64,000 nucleotides of DNA from Kitasatospora mediocidica KCTC 9733 (GCF_000744225.1 NZ_JQLN01000004.1:682001-746000); one strand, 5' to 3'. Counted from the stretch's first letter, positions 19,001-29,037 are shown. Numbers and translations: made by a program. Notes: generated by a model not told the origin, from the letters alone.

Positions 19001-19472
19001 CGAGCGCGTCGGCCTCGGGCCCGGCGACGGGAGCCGCCACGGGAACGGTGAGCAGCGCCATCGTCGGCTCGACCGGCGCCACCGGCACCGACGGGTCGCC
19101 GAGCGGCGCGGCCGGCTCGACCGGGTGGAAGGCCACCGGCCCGTCGGCGACGGCGAACCCGGCGGGCGCCGCCGGCCCGAGGTCGGCCTGCGGGATCGTG
19201 ACCGGCGGCGCGGCATCGCTCCAGGAGCCCTGCGGACCCGGCATCAGCAGCACGTCGTCATCGTCGTCCAGCTGGTCGAGCGGCTCCAGCCGCTGCTCCA
19301 CCTGGTCCGGCTGATCGAGGAAGGTGAAGGCCGGTCGGAGAACTCCGCCCGGGACGGGCTGGCCGACGAGGTCGGGGCCCCAACCGCCACCTCCGCGCGC
19401 GGGGTCGGTTCCGTTCTCGGGGAGCAGATGCTCCGGCAGTCCCTCGTTGGGGACGTGACCGTTGTCGGTCAT
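16011..19472 (-). CDS. cobT: BluB-CobT fusion with long disordered N-terminus
   Basis: 1153 residues in three parts. Residues 1 to ~570 are almost pure Ala/Pro/Val/Glu low complexity with acidic patches (DQLDDDDD) and no recognisable fold. About 575-780 is a BluB-type flavin nitroreductase (RDVRNGFRPDPVPHEVLLR, GYSQPWDFVVIRS) that makes 5,6-dimethylbenzimidazole. About 800-1153 is CobT, which activates that base with NaMN (KPAGSLGMLE, FAGDHGVHAQGVTPWP, GDMGIANTTASAAL, GTGIDDATHAHK). The fusion couples synthesis and activation of the lower cobalamin ligand. The ATG at 19472 has GGAAGGAG at ideal spacing. Confidence 0.95.
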   Translation of the reverse strand: MTDNGHVPNEGLPEHLLPENGTDPARGGGGWGPDLVGQPVPGGVLRPAFTFLDQPDQVEQRLEPLDQLDDDDDVLLMPGPQGSWSDAAPPVTIPQADLGPAAPAGFAVADGPVAFHPVEPAAPLGDPSVPVAPVEPTMALLTVPVAAPVAGPEADALGVAGTPVEPSWPPLAPPLLAADAAPEAAALAPVAPDVAVPAAAVPVAAEPVTQPEAVQATVPQPVAAQSARRPLHAGPPIPDPSLMTGHVPVRSLADRGPSGQVAAPAVGIAVLPAQQVAAPVETVPAPAAPAPLPVEQIEQAGQVEQVAVVHEVPAPVAEPAAAPVVVEPVAEVVAAPVEVPAEQLPVEVPVAEVPAAAPVVVELVEAPAEQQPAEPVAEQLPDPVAAVAVEAPVTPEPQPDPQAQPDPQAQPAPVAHPRRIAAFLAAPAPHGLPVVPAVPVPVSEAPETTEALTVPPITPDASAAAPELRPAAALAAPAAPAAPETAVGTGVMPSGTTAADPQPAPVAEAAAVELTEPEPAQSSEQQPAPEAAAAAEPAVDPEQLNHPQHPEQPQQPEQPEEPAAEEIDRGPAAPGYDQAMRDAVHQVMRERRDVRNGFRPDPVPHEVLLRVLEAAHTAPSVGYSQPWDFVVIRSSKTRRKMHDLAERQREAYAASLPKGRAKQFKEIKIEAILDTPVNIVVTADRTRGGRHTLGRHTQPQMAPYSAALAVENLWLAARAEGLGVGWVSFFDEEEMVRELGLPEHLDVVAYLCIGYVDSFPDEPELQQQGWAKKRPLSWVVHEEQYGNRALPGEEPHSLLAETRRTIRPLDAKALGEAWDRQKRMTKPAGSLGMLEIISAQLSGLSRKCPPPVPEPACVAVFAGDHGVHAQGVTPWPQEVTAQMVANFLAGGAVVNAFAAQVGAEVCVVDVGVASELPQAVQDGRTTGLLPRKVKPGTDDMTQGPAMSREEALKAIEVGIETARDLVAAGNKILITGDMGIANTTASAALIAVFAGADPAEVTGRGTGIDDATHAHKVEVVRRALALHQPDPADPIGVLAAVGGLEHAALAGFMLGAASLRTPVILDGVIAGSAALVAKAIAPEVLAACIAGHRSAEPGHKAALAKLGLRPLIDLDLRLGEGTGALLALPLVQSAARAMHDVATFDSAGVTEKA

Positions 19473-19921
19473 GTCAACACTCCTTCCAGGCCGCTTCCGC
19501 GTCCTTGGCGACCCGGTCACCGACCGAGGCACACCGTCCGCTCCGGGTCCAAGCCGCGGGTCGGCCCACCCCTCAACAACTGACGGTCGTCGCACCGTTG
19601 CGCGACGCCCGTGGTCCCGTCCGGCTGGTCACGGCAGCGGGTGCCTCGCCCGCCCACCCCGGTGGGGGCGGATCGGCACAGCACACCGTCACCTGAACTA
19701 ACGACAGCCCGGGGCAACCGGCACGACCACCCCGGGCCCCGGCACATTCTCCCGGTCCGGCGAGTGTCAGTCGAATGCCCACAGCCCGATCAGCGTGTGG
19801 GTTGCAACACGTCGGGAGGGCCGCCGCCCCGGATTTCCGGGAAGCGGTCGGACCGTCAGACTACCGGCCCGGACCGACAGCTCATCGAATCGATGTCCGA
19901 ATCGTCCGGTATGGCCGTCCG
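19473..19921. other. Intergenic region between cobL and cobT
   Basis: 449 bases. I read the minus strand for a cobalamin riboswitch and found neither the B12-box core (GCCACTG) nor the conserved AGGGAA segment. A GCCCGGGG/CCCCGGGC inverted repeat near 19705-19735 could be the cobL terminator. No gene is supported. Confidence 0.4.
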
Positions 19922-21151
19922 CTACTGCTGGGTAGTCGGCTCGGCCCAGAGCACGAGGGAACTCTCGCCCGCACCGATCGACAGCCCGCCGTCGTTGGAG
20001 AGCGGCGCGCTCTGGAGCAGCGAGCCCGACAGCTGGTATCCCGCCGCGGTGACGACCTTGCGGATCTCCTCGGCCTCGCCGAAGGTGCCCGCCAGTGCCA
20101 CCAGGCGTCCCGGACGGCGGGTCAGCACCGCCTCGACCACGGCGGCGCCGCCGTGCTCGACCACCACGGCGTCCGGCTCGGGCAGGCCGCCCAGCACCTC
20201 GGGCGCGCTGCCGTGCACGGTCTCGACCTCCACGCCGTAGCGGCGCGCGTTGACCGCGATCCGGGCGCAGGCCGCCGCATCCGCCTCGACCGCGAGCACC
20301 GCCGCGCCGAAGCGCGCCGTCTCCACCGCCAGCGCCCCGCTGCCCGAACCCACGCTCCACACCAGGTCGCCCGGCCCGGGACCGAGCCTGGCCAGCACCA
20401 CCGCGCGGGTCTGCGCGGGCACCGAGTCCGCCGCCTCGCCGTCGTAGGCCTCGCCCGGCAGGGCCCAGCCGTGCTCGCCCGTGCGGTAACCGACCGGACG
20501 GCCGGCGAGCCAGCCGGACGGTTCGCCGACGGGCTGGTTGGTCTGCGCGTTGCCGCCGATCACCAGCACCACGTTGGGGTCGCGCCAGTCGTGGTCCGGG
20601 ACCCGGTCGGAGGTCAGGACGGTGACGTCCTCGTCGGGCGTGCCGAGTCCCTCGCAGACCACGAAGGTGCGGTGCACGCCGCGCAGCATCAGGGCCAGCT
20701 CACTGGGCCCGGCGTCCGCGCTGGTCAGCACGGCGACCTTGCTGTTGGCCCGGCAGATGTTCGCCGCCCGGCGCAACCGGCCGCCGTGCGTGCTCACCAC
20801 CTGGGCGTCCTCCCAGGGCATTCCGGCCCGGGCGAAGGCCGCGGCGACCGAGGAGACGGCCGGCAGCACTTCGAGCTCAAGGCCGTACTCGGCGCGCCGC
20901 AGGGTGCGGACGACGCCGAAGAATCCGGGGTCGCCCTCGGCGACGACCACCACCGCGCCCCGGTGCTCGGCGATCCGGCGGGCCGCCGACTCGACGCTGC
21001 CGAGCGCGATCCGCTCGGCGGCAGCCGGTACCGGCAGCGCGTTGAGCTGGTACGGCGCCCCGGCGACCAGGGTCGCTGCGCCGAGCGCGGCGGCGGCGGC
21101 CTCGGTCAGCGGTGTGCCGTCCCAGCCGATGACTGTGATCCGGTCAGCCAT
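19922..21151 (-). CDS. cobL: Precorrin-6Y C5,15-methyltransferase (decarboxylating), CbiE-CbiT fusion
   Basis: A 409-residue bifunctional corrin-ring methylase. The N-terminal CbiE domain (about 1-200; EGDPGFFGVVRTL, STHGGRLRRA) is followed by the CbiT domain with SAM motif I (LVWSVGSGSGALAVETARFG). It methylates C5 and C15 and decarboxylates C12 in the aerobic B12 pathway. The ATG at 21151 (MADRITVIGWDG) matches the usual N-terminus; a GTG at 21178 is also in frame and GGGAG is upstream. It belongs with the downstream cobT and cobA genes on the same strand. Confidence 0.94.
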   Translation of the reverse strand: MADRITVIGWDGTPLTEAAAAALGAATLVAGAPYQLNALPVPAAAERIALGSVESAARRIAEHRGAVVVVAEGDPGFFGVVRTLRRAEYGLELEVLPAVSSVAAAFARAGMPWEDAQVVSTHGGRLRRAANICRANSKVAVLTSADAGPSELALMLRGVHRTFVVCEGLGTPDEDVTVLTSDRVPDHDWRDPNVVLVIGGNAQTNQPVGEPSGWLAGRPVGYRTGEHGWALPGEAYDGEAADSVPAQTRAVVLARLGPGPGDLVWSVGSGSGALAVETARFGAAVLAVEADAAACARIAVNARRYGVEVETVHGSAPEVLGGLPEPDAVVVEHGGAAVVEAVLTRRPGRLVALAGTFGEAEEIRKVVTAAGYQLSGSLLQSAPLSNDGGLSIGAGESSLVLWAEPTTQQ

Positions 21152-21364
21152 GCGCGGCTGTTCTCCCTCGGTTCCCACCTGACGACTCGGCCGCGGCGCG
21201 CATCGGTACCTGCGTCCGGGCCCTGGCCGGCCGGAGGGCCGCGCAGGGCGGAGGTGTCTGCCACCCCCGCCGTCCGGCCGTCCGCCCAGGAGCAGAGGTT
21301 ACCTGGTGGGATCGTACGAGGCCGGACATCCACTCGGGTCGGCCCGGGTTGACGGGGCAGGAGG

Positions 21365-22018
21365 TCAGTCGTGCAGGGCGAACCGGTCGGCGTTCTCGTG
21401 CGCGGCACCGCCCTGGTAGCCGTCGTAGCTGTCGACCGCGTCCAGGTCCTCGGGGAGCAGACTCCACAGGATCAGGTCGCTGCGGCTCTCCTCCCCCGCC
21501 GAGCCGACCTCGCCGGTGCGCACTATCCAGGCGCTGCGCAGCACGCCCTCGCTGATGCAGCCGATCTTCTGCGCGACCTGCTGGGCCGCGGTGTTGCCGG
21601 CCGCGGTGCGCAGCTCCAGCCGGTGGAAGCCGCGGTCCTCGAAGAGCCACTGCGCCACCCCCAGCAGCGATTCGACGGCGTAGCCCTCGCCGCGCGCCCA
21701 CGGCGCCGTCACGTAGTTGGCCTCGGTGCTGAGCAAACGCCAGTCGGTGTGGTGCAGTTCGACGATGCCGACCAGGCGCTGGGTGAGGTGCTCGGTCACC
21801 GCGAAGGCGATGCCCCGCCCGGTGGCGCGCAGCTCGGGGACCTCGCTGCGGACCCAGCCCAGGGCATGCTCGCGGGTGTAGGGCTGCGGGACGTCGGTCC
21901 AGCTCAGGACCAGCTCGTCGGCCATCATGGCGACCAGCCCGGGCGCATCGCCCTCCTCCAGAGGGCGCAGCAGCAGCCGTTCGGTGCTGATCGCGGTCTC
22001 GGGGAAGCTCGCTGGCAT
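21365..22018 (-). CDS. GNAT N-acetyltransferase (RimJ/RimL-like)
   Basis: 217 residues. It starts TERLLLRPLEEGDAPGL, typical of ribosomal-protein-alanine-type acetyltransferases, with the acetyl-CoA loop replaced by WARGEGYAVESL and a C-terminal RLELRTAAGNTAAQQVAQKI helix. The ATG at 22018 has GAGGAGAG six bases upstream. A disordered 25-residue tail follows the fold. The substrate is unknown. Confidence 0.92.
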   Translation of the reverse strand: MPASFPETAISTERLLLRPLEEGDAPGLVAMMADELVLSWTDVPQPYTREHALGWVRSEVPELRATGRGIAFAVTEHLTQRLVGIVELHHTDWRLLSTEANYVTAPWARGEGYAVESLLGVAQWLFEDRGFHRLELRTAAGNTAAQQVAQKIGCISEGVLRSAWIVRTGEVGSAGEESRSDLILWSLLPEDLDAVDSYDGYQGGAAHENADRFALHD

Positions 22019-22124
22019 ACCGTCTCTCCTCGCCGGGTCGTGGACCCACGGTACGCCCCGCGCTCCGGGGGCGCTGTCCCGGGGCGACGGAGCGTCAGTT
22101 CGCGCGGATCCGGGCGCGGACGTG

Positions 22125-22158
22125 CGCGGGCCCCGACACCGCCGTGCCGGGGCCCGCG
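22125..22158 (-). terminator. Terminator of the metNIQ operon
   Basis: Inverted repeat CGCGGGCCCCG / CGGGGCCCGCG with inner CAC/GTG pairs, starting 17 bases beyond the metQ stop. Confidence 0.7.
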
Positions 22159-22174
22159 AAATGGTGGGGCGTGC

Positions 22175-23002
22175 CTAGAAGGCCGGGATGACCGAGCCCT
22201 GGAAGGTGTCCTCGATGTACTTCTTGACCTCGGGCGAGTGCAGCAGCTGGACCAGCTTCTGGACCCGCGGGTCGTTCTCGTGGCCCTTCTTGACGGCGAG
22301 CACGTTCGCGTACGGGTTGCCGTCGGCCTTCTCCAGCAGGATCGCGTCGGTGGCGGGCTTGAGGCCCGCGCCCAGCGCGTTGTTGCCGTTGATCACCGAG
22401 GCGTCCACGTCGTCCAGGGCGCGCGGCAGCTGCGCGGCGTCCAGCTCCTTGAACTTGAGGCTCTTCGGGTTGGCGGCGATGTCGTGGATGGTGGCGGTGG
22501 TGCCGGCGCCGGCCTTGAGGGTGATCACGTCGTTGTCGGCGAGCAGCTTGAGCGCCCGGCCCTCGTTGGTGGCGTCGTTGGGGACCGCGACCGAGGCGCC
22601 CTGGGCCAGGTCGGTGATCTTCTTGACCTTCTTCGAGTAGACGCCCAGCGGCTCCAGGTGGACGGCCTCGACCGGGACGATGTCCGTCCCGTGCGTCTTG
22701 TTGAAGTCGGTCAGGTAGGGGACGTGCTGGAAGTAGTTGGCGTCGGCGGAGCCGTCCTGCACGGCGGGGTTCTGCAGGGTGTAGTCCGAGACCTCCTTGA
22801 CCGTCAGCTTCAGACCCGCCTTGGCCGCCAGGTTGTCCCGGATGTAGTCCAGGATCTGGGCGTGCGGGGTCGGGCTGGCGACCACGACCAGCGGCTTGTC
22901 GGCGCTGTTCGAGGAGCCCGAGGAGCTGGACGAGCAGGCCGCCACGGAGAGCGTGAGGCCGGCGGTGGCGAGGACAGCGGTGTACTTCAGGACGGTACGC
23001 AC
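22175..23002 (-). CDS. metQ: Methionine ABC transporter substrate-binding lipoprotein
   Basis: A 275-residue NlpA-family lipoprotein that captures methionine outside the membrane. The signal peptide ends in a lipobox (SVAAC, C23) followed by a Ser-rich linker. The mature part has VVASPTPHAQIL, QNPAVQDGSADANYFQHVPYL and VPNDATNEGRAL, all typical of MetQ. The GTG at 23002 has AGAAAGG eight bases upstream. It is the last gene of the metN-metI-metQ operon. Confidence 0.95.
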   Translation of the reverse strand: MRTVLKYTAVLATAGLTLSVAACSSSSSGSSNSADKPLVVVASPTPHAQILDYIRDNLAAKAGLKLTVKEVSDYTLQNPAVQDGSADANYFQHVPYLTDFNKTHGTDIVPVEAVHLEPLGVYSKKVKKITDLAQGASVAVPNDATNEGRALKLLADNDVITLKAGAGTTATIHDIAANPKSLKFKELDAAQLPRALDDVDASVINGNNALGAGLKPATDAILLEKADGNPYANVLAVKKGHENDPRVQKLVQLLHSPEVKKYIEDTFQGSVIPAF

Positions 23003-23097
23003 GAAAAGTGCCTTTCTCCGGAGGTATGGGAGGGGTTGGCCGCGCACCCGGGGGTTTCCCGGGAGGCGGAAGTCTCAGGGGTGCGGTCGGCGGGCGG

Positions 23098-23793
23098 TCA
23101 GGCGCGGCGCAGGCGGGACAGCAGCCCGGCCGAGGTGCCGCGGTGGGAAAGCCGGCGGACCGCGAAGTCGCCGAGCAGCTGGACGACGGCGACCAGCAGG
23201 ATCAGCTCGATCACGATGACGATCATGAAGTTGGTCTCGAACCGCATGTAGCCGTAGGTGATGGCCAGGTTGCCCAGGCCGCCGCCGCCGACCGTGCCGG
23301 CCATCGCCGAGTAACCGACCAGCGCGATCACGGTGGTGGTCAGCGCCGAGACCAGGGCCGGCAGGGCCTCCGGCAGCAGCGCCTTCCTGACGACCGCCCA
23401 GGTGCTGCCGCCCATCGCGTGGATCGCCTCGACCAGGCCGCGGTCCACCCCGCGCACCGCGCTCTCCACCAGCCGCGCGAAGAAGGGGATGGCGCCGACG
23501 GCCAGCGGCACGGTGGCCGCCTGCCAGCCGATGGTGGTGCCGACCACCCAGCGGGTGAACGGGATCAGCGCGACCAGCAGGATCACGAAGGGCAGCGAGC
23601 GCCCGACGTTGACGATCGCGCCGACCACCTTGTTGACCGGCCGGTTGCGCAGCGGCCCGCCCTGGTCGGTGAGGACCAGCAGGACGCCGAGCGGCAGGCC
23701 GAGCAGCAGGGTGACCAGGGTGGCGATGCCGACCATCTGGAAAGTTTCCTGTGTGGCGGTCCACAGCAGCGGCTGCATGTCGTCCCAGGTCAT
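23098..23793 (-). CDS. metI: Methionine ABC transporter permease
   Basis: A 231-residue membrane permease with five predicted spans and the coupling (EAA) motif EAIHAMGGSTWAVVRKALLP. Together with MetN and MetQ it forms the methionine importer. The start overlaps the metN stop by four bases (ATGA), indicating translational coupling. Confidence 0.95.
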   Translation of the reverse strand: MTWDDMQPLLWTATQETFQMVGIATLVTLLLGLPLGVLLVLTDQGGPLRNRPVNKVVGAIVNVGRSLPFVILLVALIPFTRWVVGTTIGWQAATVPLAVGAIPFFARLVESAVRGVDRGLVEAIHAMGGSTWAVVRKALLPEALPALVSALTTTVIALVGYSAMAGTVGGGGLGNLAITYGYMRFETNFMIVIVIELILLVAVVQLLGDFAVRRLSHRGTSAGLLSRLRRA

Positions 23794-24860
23794 GCCACTG
23801 CTCCGTTCGTCGCGGTGAGGCCGTCGAGGCTGTTCGGCCCGTTCAGGCCGTTCGGCCCGTTCAGGACGTCCACTTGGAGGCCCTGTTCGCGCAGGTAGCC
23901 GATCGGCACCACGTTGTCCTGATGGCTGCCGGAGAGCTCGACCCGCATCCGGCCGACCATCCGGCCGCCGATGGTCTCCACCGCGGCGCCCAGGATGTTG
24001 ACGTCGATCTGGTAGGTCCGGGCGAGCTGGGAGACGAACGGCTGTCCGGAGGTGTCGCCCTGGAAGGTGATCTCCAGCACGGTGCCGTCGGGCCGCCCGG
24101 TGCCGAACTCGCTGAGCGGGAAGAGCTCGCGGGCCAGTTCGGAGCGCTCGTCGGCGAGCAGGTCGGTGAGGGTGCCGGACTCGACGACCCGTCCGCCGCG
24201 CATCAGCGCCGCCGAGTCGCAGACCGACTTGATGACGTCCATCTCATGGGTGATCAGGAGCACCGTCAGGCCGAGCTGCTGGTTGAGGTCGCGCAGCAGG
24301 CGCAGGACCGAGCGGGTGGTTTCCGGGTCGAGCGCGGAGGTCGCCTCGTCGGAGAGCAGCACCTTGGGGTCGCCGGCCAGCGCGCGGGCGATGCCGACGC
24401 GCTGCTTCTGGCCGCCGGAGAGCTGGCCCGGGTAGCTGCGGGCCTTGTCGGCGAGGCCGACCAGCTCCAGCAGTTCGGCGGCCTTGCGGCGGCGGGCGTG
24501 ACGGTCCAGGCCGGTGATCTCCAGCGGCAGTTCGACGTTCTCCTGCACGGTGCGCGAGGAGAGCAGGTTGAAGTGCTGGAAGACCATGCCGATCCGGCGG
24601 CGGGCCTCGCGCAGTTCGCGTCCCGCGCGGTGCTCGTTGCCCGCCAGCGCGGTGAGGTCGAGACCGTCGACGGTGACCGTGCCCGAGCTCGGGCGCTCCA
24701 GCATGTTGACGCAGCGGATGAGGGTGCTCTTGCCGGCGCCGCTGGTGCCGACAACGCCGTACACCTCGCCCTCGCGGACGTGCAGGTCGACGCCGTCCAG
24801 GGCGGTGACCTGGCGATCTCCTGATCGGTAGACCTTCGTGAGGTCCTTGGTGGTGATCAC
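23790..24860 (-). CDS. metN: Methionine ABC transporter ATP-binding protein
   Basis: 356 residues. Walker [10 protein letters not shown] (38-46), signature LSGGQKQRVGIARAL, Walker B VLLSDEATSALDPET and the switch His in LLITHEMDV are all present. The C-terminal NIL/ACT domain (about 250-335) senses methionine in homologues and causes trans-inhibition. A short Asn/Gly/Leu repeat tail (LNGPNGLNGPNSLDGL) ends the protein. First gene of metNIQ, preceded by a long leader. Confidence 0.96.
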   Translation of the reverse strand: MITTKDLTKVYRSGDRQVTALDGVDLHVREGEVYGVVGTSGAGKSTLIRCVNMLERPSSGTVTVDGLDLTALAGNEHRAGRELREARRRIGMVFQHFNLLSSRTVQENVELPLEITGLDRHARRRKAAELLELVGLADKARSYPGQLSGGQKQRVGIARALAGDPKVLLSDEATSALDPETTRSVLRLLRDLNQQLGLTVLLITHEMDVIKSVCDSAALMRGGRVVESGTLTDLLADERSELARELFPLSEFGTGRPDGTVLEITFQGDTSGQPFVSQLARTYQIDVNILGAAVETIGGRMVGRMRVELSGSHQDNVVPIGYLREQGLQVDVLNGPNGLNGPNSLDGLTATNGAVA

Positions 24861-25150
24861 AGCTGCTTCCGTGGGTCGGGGGTGGGCGGCACGCGACGGC
24901 CCGCGGGCGCACGCGGAGCGGCGCCACGCCGGACGGCGAGGGTGGTGTGACAGGGAGGGTTACCGCCGGCGCGGACGACGCCTACGCGTCGAGGCAGCGG
25001 GCGTGCGGGACCGGGAGGCCGGACCGAGAGGCTGGGGCGGGCAGTGGCCCGCGGGGCGAAGGCCCGTTCAGCAGGGACACATTCGACAACACATGCCACG
25101 CACACCTGCCGGCATGGTGCCGGGGGCGGTGGATTTCGTCGTCGCAGTCA
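24861..25150 (-). promoter_or_regulatory. Long GC-rich leader of metNIQ, possible structured RNA
   Basis: About 290 bases before metN contain no supported gene but several complementary arms on the minus strand, and the segment GCCGGCGGTAACCCTCC (near 24950-24971). That piece partly resembles the CCGGCAACCCUCC junction of SAM-IV riboswitches, which occur in actinobacteria before methionine genes. Other consensus parts could not be aligned, so the call is tentative. Confidence 0.3.
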
Positions 25151-25201
25151 TACGAACTAGTAAAACAGATGGGTGCGATGAGTCCCAATGAACAGGACGC
25201 G

Positions 25202-25218
25202 CTGTCCGTATTACGGAC
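25202..25218. promoter_or_regulatory. Perfect 8-1-8 inverted repeat, candidate operator
   Basis: TGTCCGTATTACGGACA lies about 340 bases upstream of metN and just beyond the terminator of the GNAT gene. The size and symmetry suit a dimeric repressor site; the regulator is unknown. Confidence 0.4.
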
Positions 25219-25251
25219 ACGAGGCAGGCGCACCAAGGGCCGCACACGCCA

Positions 25252-25285
25252 AGGCCCCGCCTGCGCAGGGCTGCGCGGGCGGGGC
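25252..25285 (-). terminator. Terminator of the GNAT gene at 25304
   Basis: A 15-bp stem (GGCCCCGCCTGCGCA with one mismatch) and a GGGC loop, 18 bases past the stop. Confidence 0.7.
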
Positions 25286-25303
25286 CGGGGACGAGCGAGA
25301 GGT

Positions 25304-25804
25304 CTAGACCGCCGTCGGCAGGGCGACCTGGACGGGCTTCTCCAGCGTCACGAAGCTCAGCCGGCGGCTGACCGCGCGGACCTCCGTCTGCCGGTAGCCC
25401 TGGCGGGCGTAGAGCCGCAGGTTGCCGAGGCTCCGGTGCCCGCTGTGCAGGCGGAACGCCTCCACCGGGCCCTGCGCCACGAGGCGCTCCTCGACAGCCG
25501 TCAGCAGCCGGCCGCCCAGGCCGTGCCGCTGCATCCGCGGGTGGACGACCAGTCGGCTTATCCGGCCGACGCCCTCGGCGTCGACCCAGCCGCGGACCGA
25601 GCCGACCACCTCGTCACCGAGCCGGGCGACCAGCACATGGCGGTCGGCGAGCTCGGCGCGCAGGCTGTCCAGGCTCTGCGTCAGCGGCTCGATCGACCAG
25701 TCTCCGTAAAGCTCGGCCTCGCTCTGGTACCCGAGGTACTGGAGTTTGAGGATCTGTTCGGCATCGTCCTCGGTCGCCACCGAGATGATCACGCTCATGC
25801 CCAT
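25304..25804 (-). CDS. GNAT N-acetyltransferase
   Basis: 166 residues of a single GNAT fold. Motif B/A is RISRLVVHPRMQRHGLGGRLL with the RxxGxG acetyl-CoA loop, and NLRLYARQGY closes the fold. The ATG at 25804 (MGMSVII) has GGGAGG nine bases upstream; the ATG at 25798 is the alternative. Substrate unknown. Flanked by its own terminator, so probably monocistronic. Confidence 0.9.
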   Translation of the reverse strand: MGMSVIISVATEDDAEQILKLQYLGYQSEAELYGDWSIEPLTQSLDSLRAELADRHVLVARLGDEVVGSVRGWVDAEGVGRISRLVVHPRMQRHGLGGRLLTAVEERLVAQGPVEAFRLHSGHRSLGNLRLYARQGYRQTEVRAVSRRLSFVTLEKPVQVALPTAV

Positions 25805-26111
25805 GTGCGGGGGCCTCCCATCGTCTCTACCGGCGCGCGCAGTGAGGGTTCCGCACCGGATGCCCAGCCGGAGGTCTGCCCGGACGGGGATCGGCCCTGA
25901 CCGGGAGTAGCGCAAGACCGTATCAGCCGTACCTGACGAACACCCGTCCGTCACGCCGGGCCACGCGCAGATACGTCGGCAGATACGTTCGCCAGCGCTC
26001 TACCCAGGCTTCAGCTGTTCTCAACCCGGCGGACCTGGCGCGTGTCGGAAATCACTCGCGGGCAGCGTACGGACAGCGTACAGACGGCGTGCGGACGGGC
26101 GGGAGTGCCCA
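25805..26111. other. Intergenic region between the GNAT gene and argH
   Basis: 307 bases (354 including the argH terminator) with no supported gene. It should carry the GNAT promoter; several CGTACAG-type direct repeats occur at 26067-26085 (GCGTACGGACAGCGTACAG) with no assigned role. Confidence 0.35.
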
Positions 26112-26143
26112 GAGGGGCGCGGCAGGTGACTGCCGCGCCCCTC
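26112..26143 (-). terminator. Terminator of argH
   Basis: A perfect 14-bp stem (GAGGGGCGCGGCAG) with a GTGA loop, 15 bases past the argH stop. Confidence 0.8.
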
Positions 26144-26158
26144 GGAGGAGAACCGGTG

Positions 26159-27685
<1,527 letters not shown>

Positions 27686-28879
27686 TCAGGCCTGGTCGCG
27701 GCGGGCCGCGATCTTCGAGGAGAGACCGAAGATCTCGATGAAGCCCTTGGACATCGACTGGTCGAACGTGTCGCCGGTGTCGTAGGTGGCGAGGTTGAAG
27801 TCGTACAGCGCCTGCTCCGACTTGCGGCCGTTCACGACGGCCCGGCCGCCGTGCATGACCATCCGGATGTCGCCGGAGACCTGCTGGTTGGCCTCGTTGA
27901 TGAAGCCGTCCAGCGCGCGCTTGAGCGGCGAGAACCACAGGCCGTCGTAGACGAGTTCGGCCCAGCGCTGCTCCACCTGCCGCTTGTAGCGGGCGAGTTC
28001 GCGCTCGACGGTGACGTTCTCCAGCGCCTGGTGCGCGGTGATCAGCGCGATCGCGCCCGGAGCCTCGTAGATCTCACGGGACTTGATGCCCACGAGCCGG
28101 TCCTCGACCATGTCGAGGCGGCCGATGCCCTGGGCGCCGGCCCGCTTGTTGAGCTCCTCGATCGCCTGAAGGACGGTGACCTTGCGGCCGTCGATGGCGA
28201 CCGGGACGCCGGCGTCGAAGGTGATGACCACCTCGTCGGCCTCGCGCGGGGTGGCCGGGTTCTGGGTGTACTCGTACACGTCCTCGATCGGCGCGTTCCA
28301 GATGTCCTCCAGGAAGCCGGTCTCGACGGCCCGCCCGAAGACGTTCTGGTCGATCGAGTACGGGTTCTTCTTGGTGGTGACGATCGGGAGGTTCTTGGCC
28401 TCGGCGAAGGCGATCGCCTTGTCCCGGGTCATCGCGTAGTCGCGGACCGGGGCGATGCACTTCAGCGACGGGGCCAGCGACTGGATGCCGACCTCGAAGC
28501 GGACCTGGTCGTTGCCCTTGCCGGTGCAGCCGTGGGCGACCGTGCTGGCGCCGTGCTTCTGGGCGGCGGCCACCAGGTGCTTGACGATGGCCGGCCGGGA
28601 GAGCGCGGAGACCAGCGGGTACTGGCCCTGGTACAGGGCGTTGGCCTTGAGGGCCGGGAGGCAGTACTCGTCGGCGAACTCCTGGCGGGCGTCGGCCACC
28701 TCGGCCTCGACCGCGCCACAGTCCAGGGCGCGCTGGCGGATGGCGTCCAGGTCCTCGCCGCCCTGGCCGACGTCGACGGCGACGGCGATGACCTCGGCGC
28801 CGGTCTCCTCGGCGATCCAGCCGATGCAGACGGACGTGTCCAGACCGCCCGAGTAGGCGAGTACGACGCGCTCGGTCAC
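27686..28879 (-). CDS. argG: Argininosuccinate synthase
   Basis: A 397-residue enzyme that condenses citrulline and aspartate with ATP. The PP-loop [15 protein letters not shown] lies at the N-terminus, with the [15 protein letters not shown] and [16 protein letters not shown] motifs further on. The GTG at 28879 has AGGAG six bases upstream; upstream in-frame codons are not conserved. The leader holds a candidate ARG box at 28947, fitting ArgR control. Confidence 0.97.
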   Translation of the reverse strand: MTERVVLAYSGGLDTSVCIGWIAEETGAEVIAVAVDVGQGGEDLDAIRQRALDCGAVEAEVADARQEFADEYCLPALKANALYQGQYPLVSALSRPAIVKHLVAAAQKHGASTVAHGCTGKGNDQVRFEVGIQSLAPSLKCIAPVRDYAMTRDKAIAFAEAKNLPIVTTKKNPYSIDQNVFGRAVETGFLEDIWNAPIEDVYEYTQNPATPREADEVVITFDAGVPVAIDGRKVTVLQAIEELNKRAGAQGIGRLDMVEDRLVGIKSREIYEAPGAIALITAHQALENVTVERELARYKRQVEQRWAELVYDGLWFSPLKRALDGFINEANQQVSGDIRMVMHGGRAVVNGRKSEQALYDFNLATYDTGDTFDQSMSKGFIEIFGLSSKIAARRDQA

Positions 28880-28946
28880 GGCTTTCTCCTTCTTCGCAGT
28901 ACAGGCAGGGGGCTCGCGCCAGGATCGGTGTCCCATGCGCTGATAG

Positions 28947-28975
28947 GCATAAGTATGCACGACTCCGCATGAAAC
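28947..28975 (-). promoter_or_regulatory. Candidate ARG boxes upstream of argG
   Basis: The palindrome GCATAAGTATGC (28947-28958) is followed by a second CAT-type half site (GCATGAAAC near 28967). This resembles the AT-rich, TGCAT-containing ArgR sites of Streptomyces, and argR is in this window. The site sits 68-96 bases before the argG start. Confidence 0.5.
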
Positions 28976-28993
28976 TCAAAGCCGGACCGCCAC

Positions 28994-29017
28994 GAGCCGG
29001 GACGGTGGTCCCGGCTC
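28994..29017 (-). terminator. Terminator of the ferredoxin-P450 operon
   Basis: A 10-bp perfect stem (GAGCCGGGAC) with a GGTG loop, in the P450-argG gap. Confidence 0.55.
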
Positions 29018-29037
29018 GCCGCGATCCGGCGTCGAGT

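Noticed and set aside
16011..19472. Plus-strand 1200-codon frame opposite cobT
   Set aside because: Extreme GC makes antisense frames open; the product is Gly/Arg/Asp low complexity with no domain.
19473..19921. Cobalamin riboswitch before cobT
   Set aside because: Neither the GCCACTG B12 box nor the AGGGAA segment is present on the transcribed strand; a partial GCCGTGACCAGCCGGACGG match was too weak.
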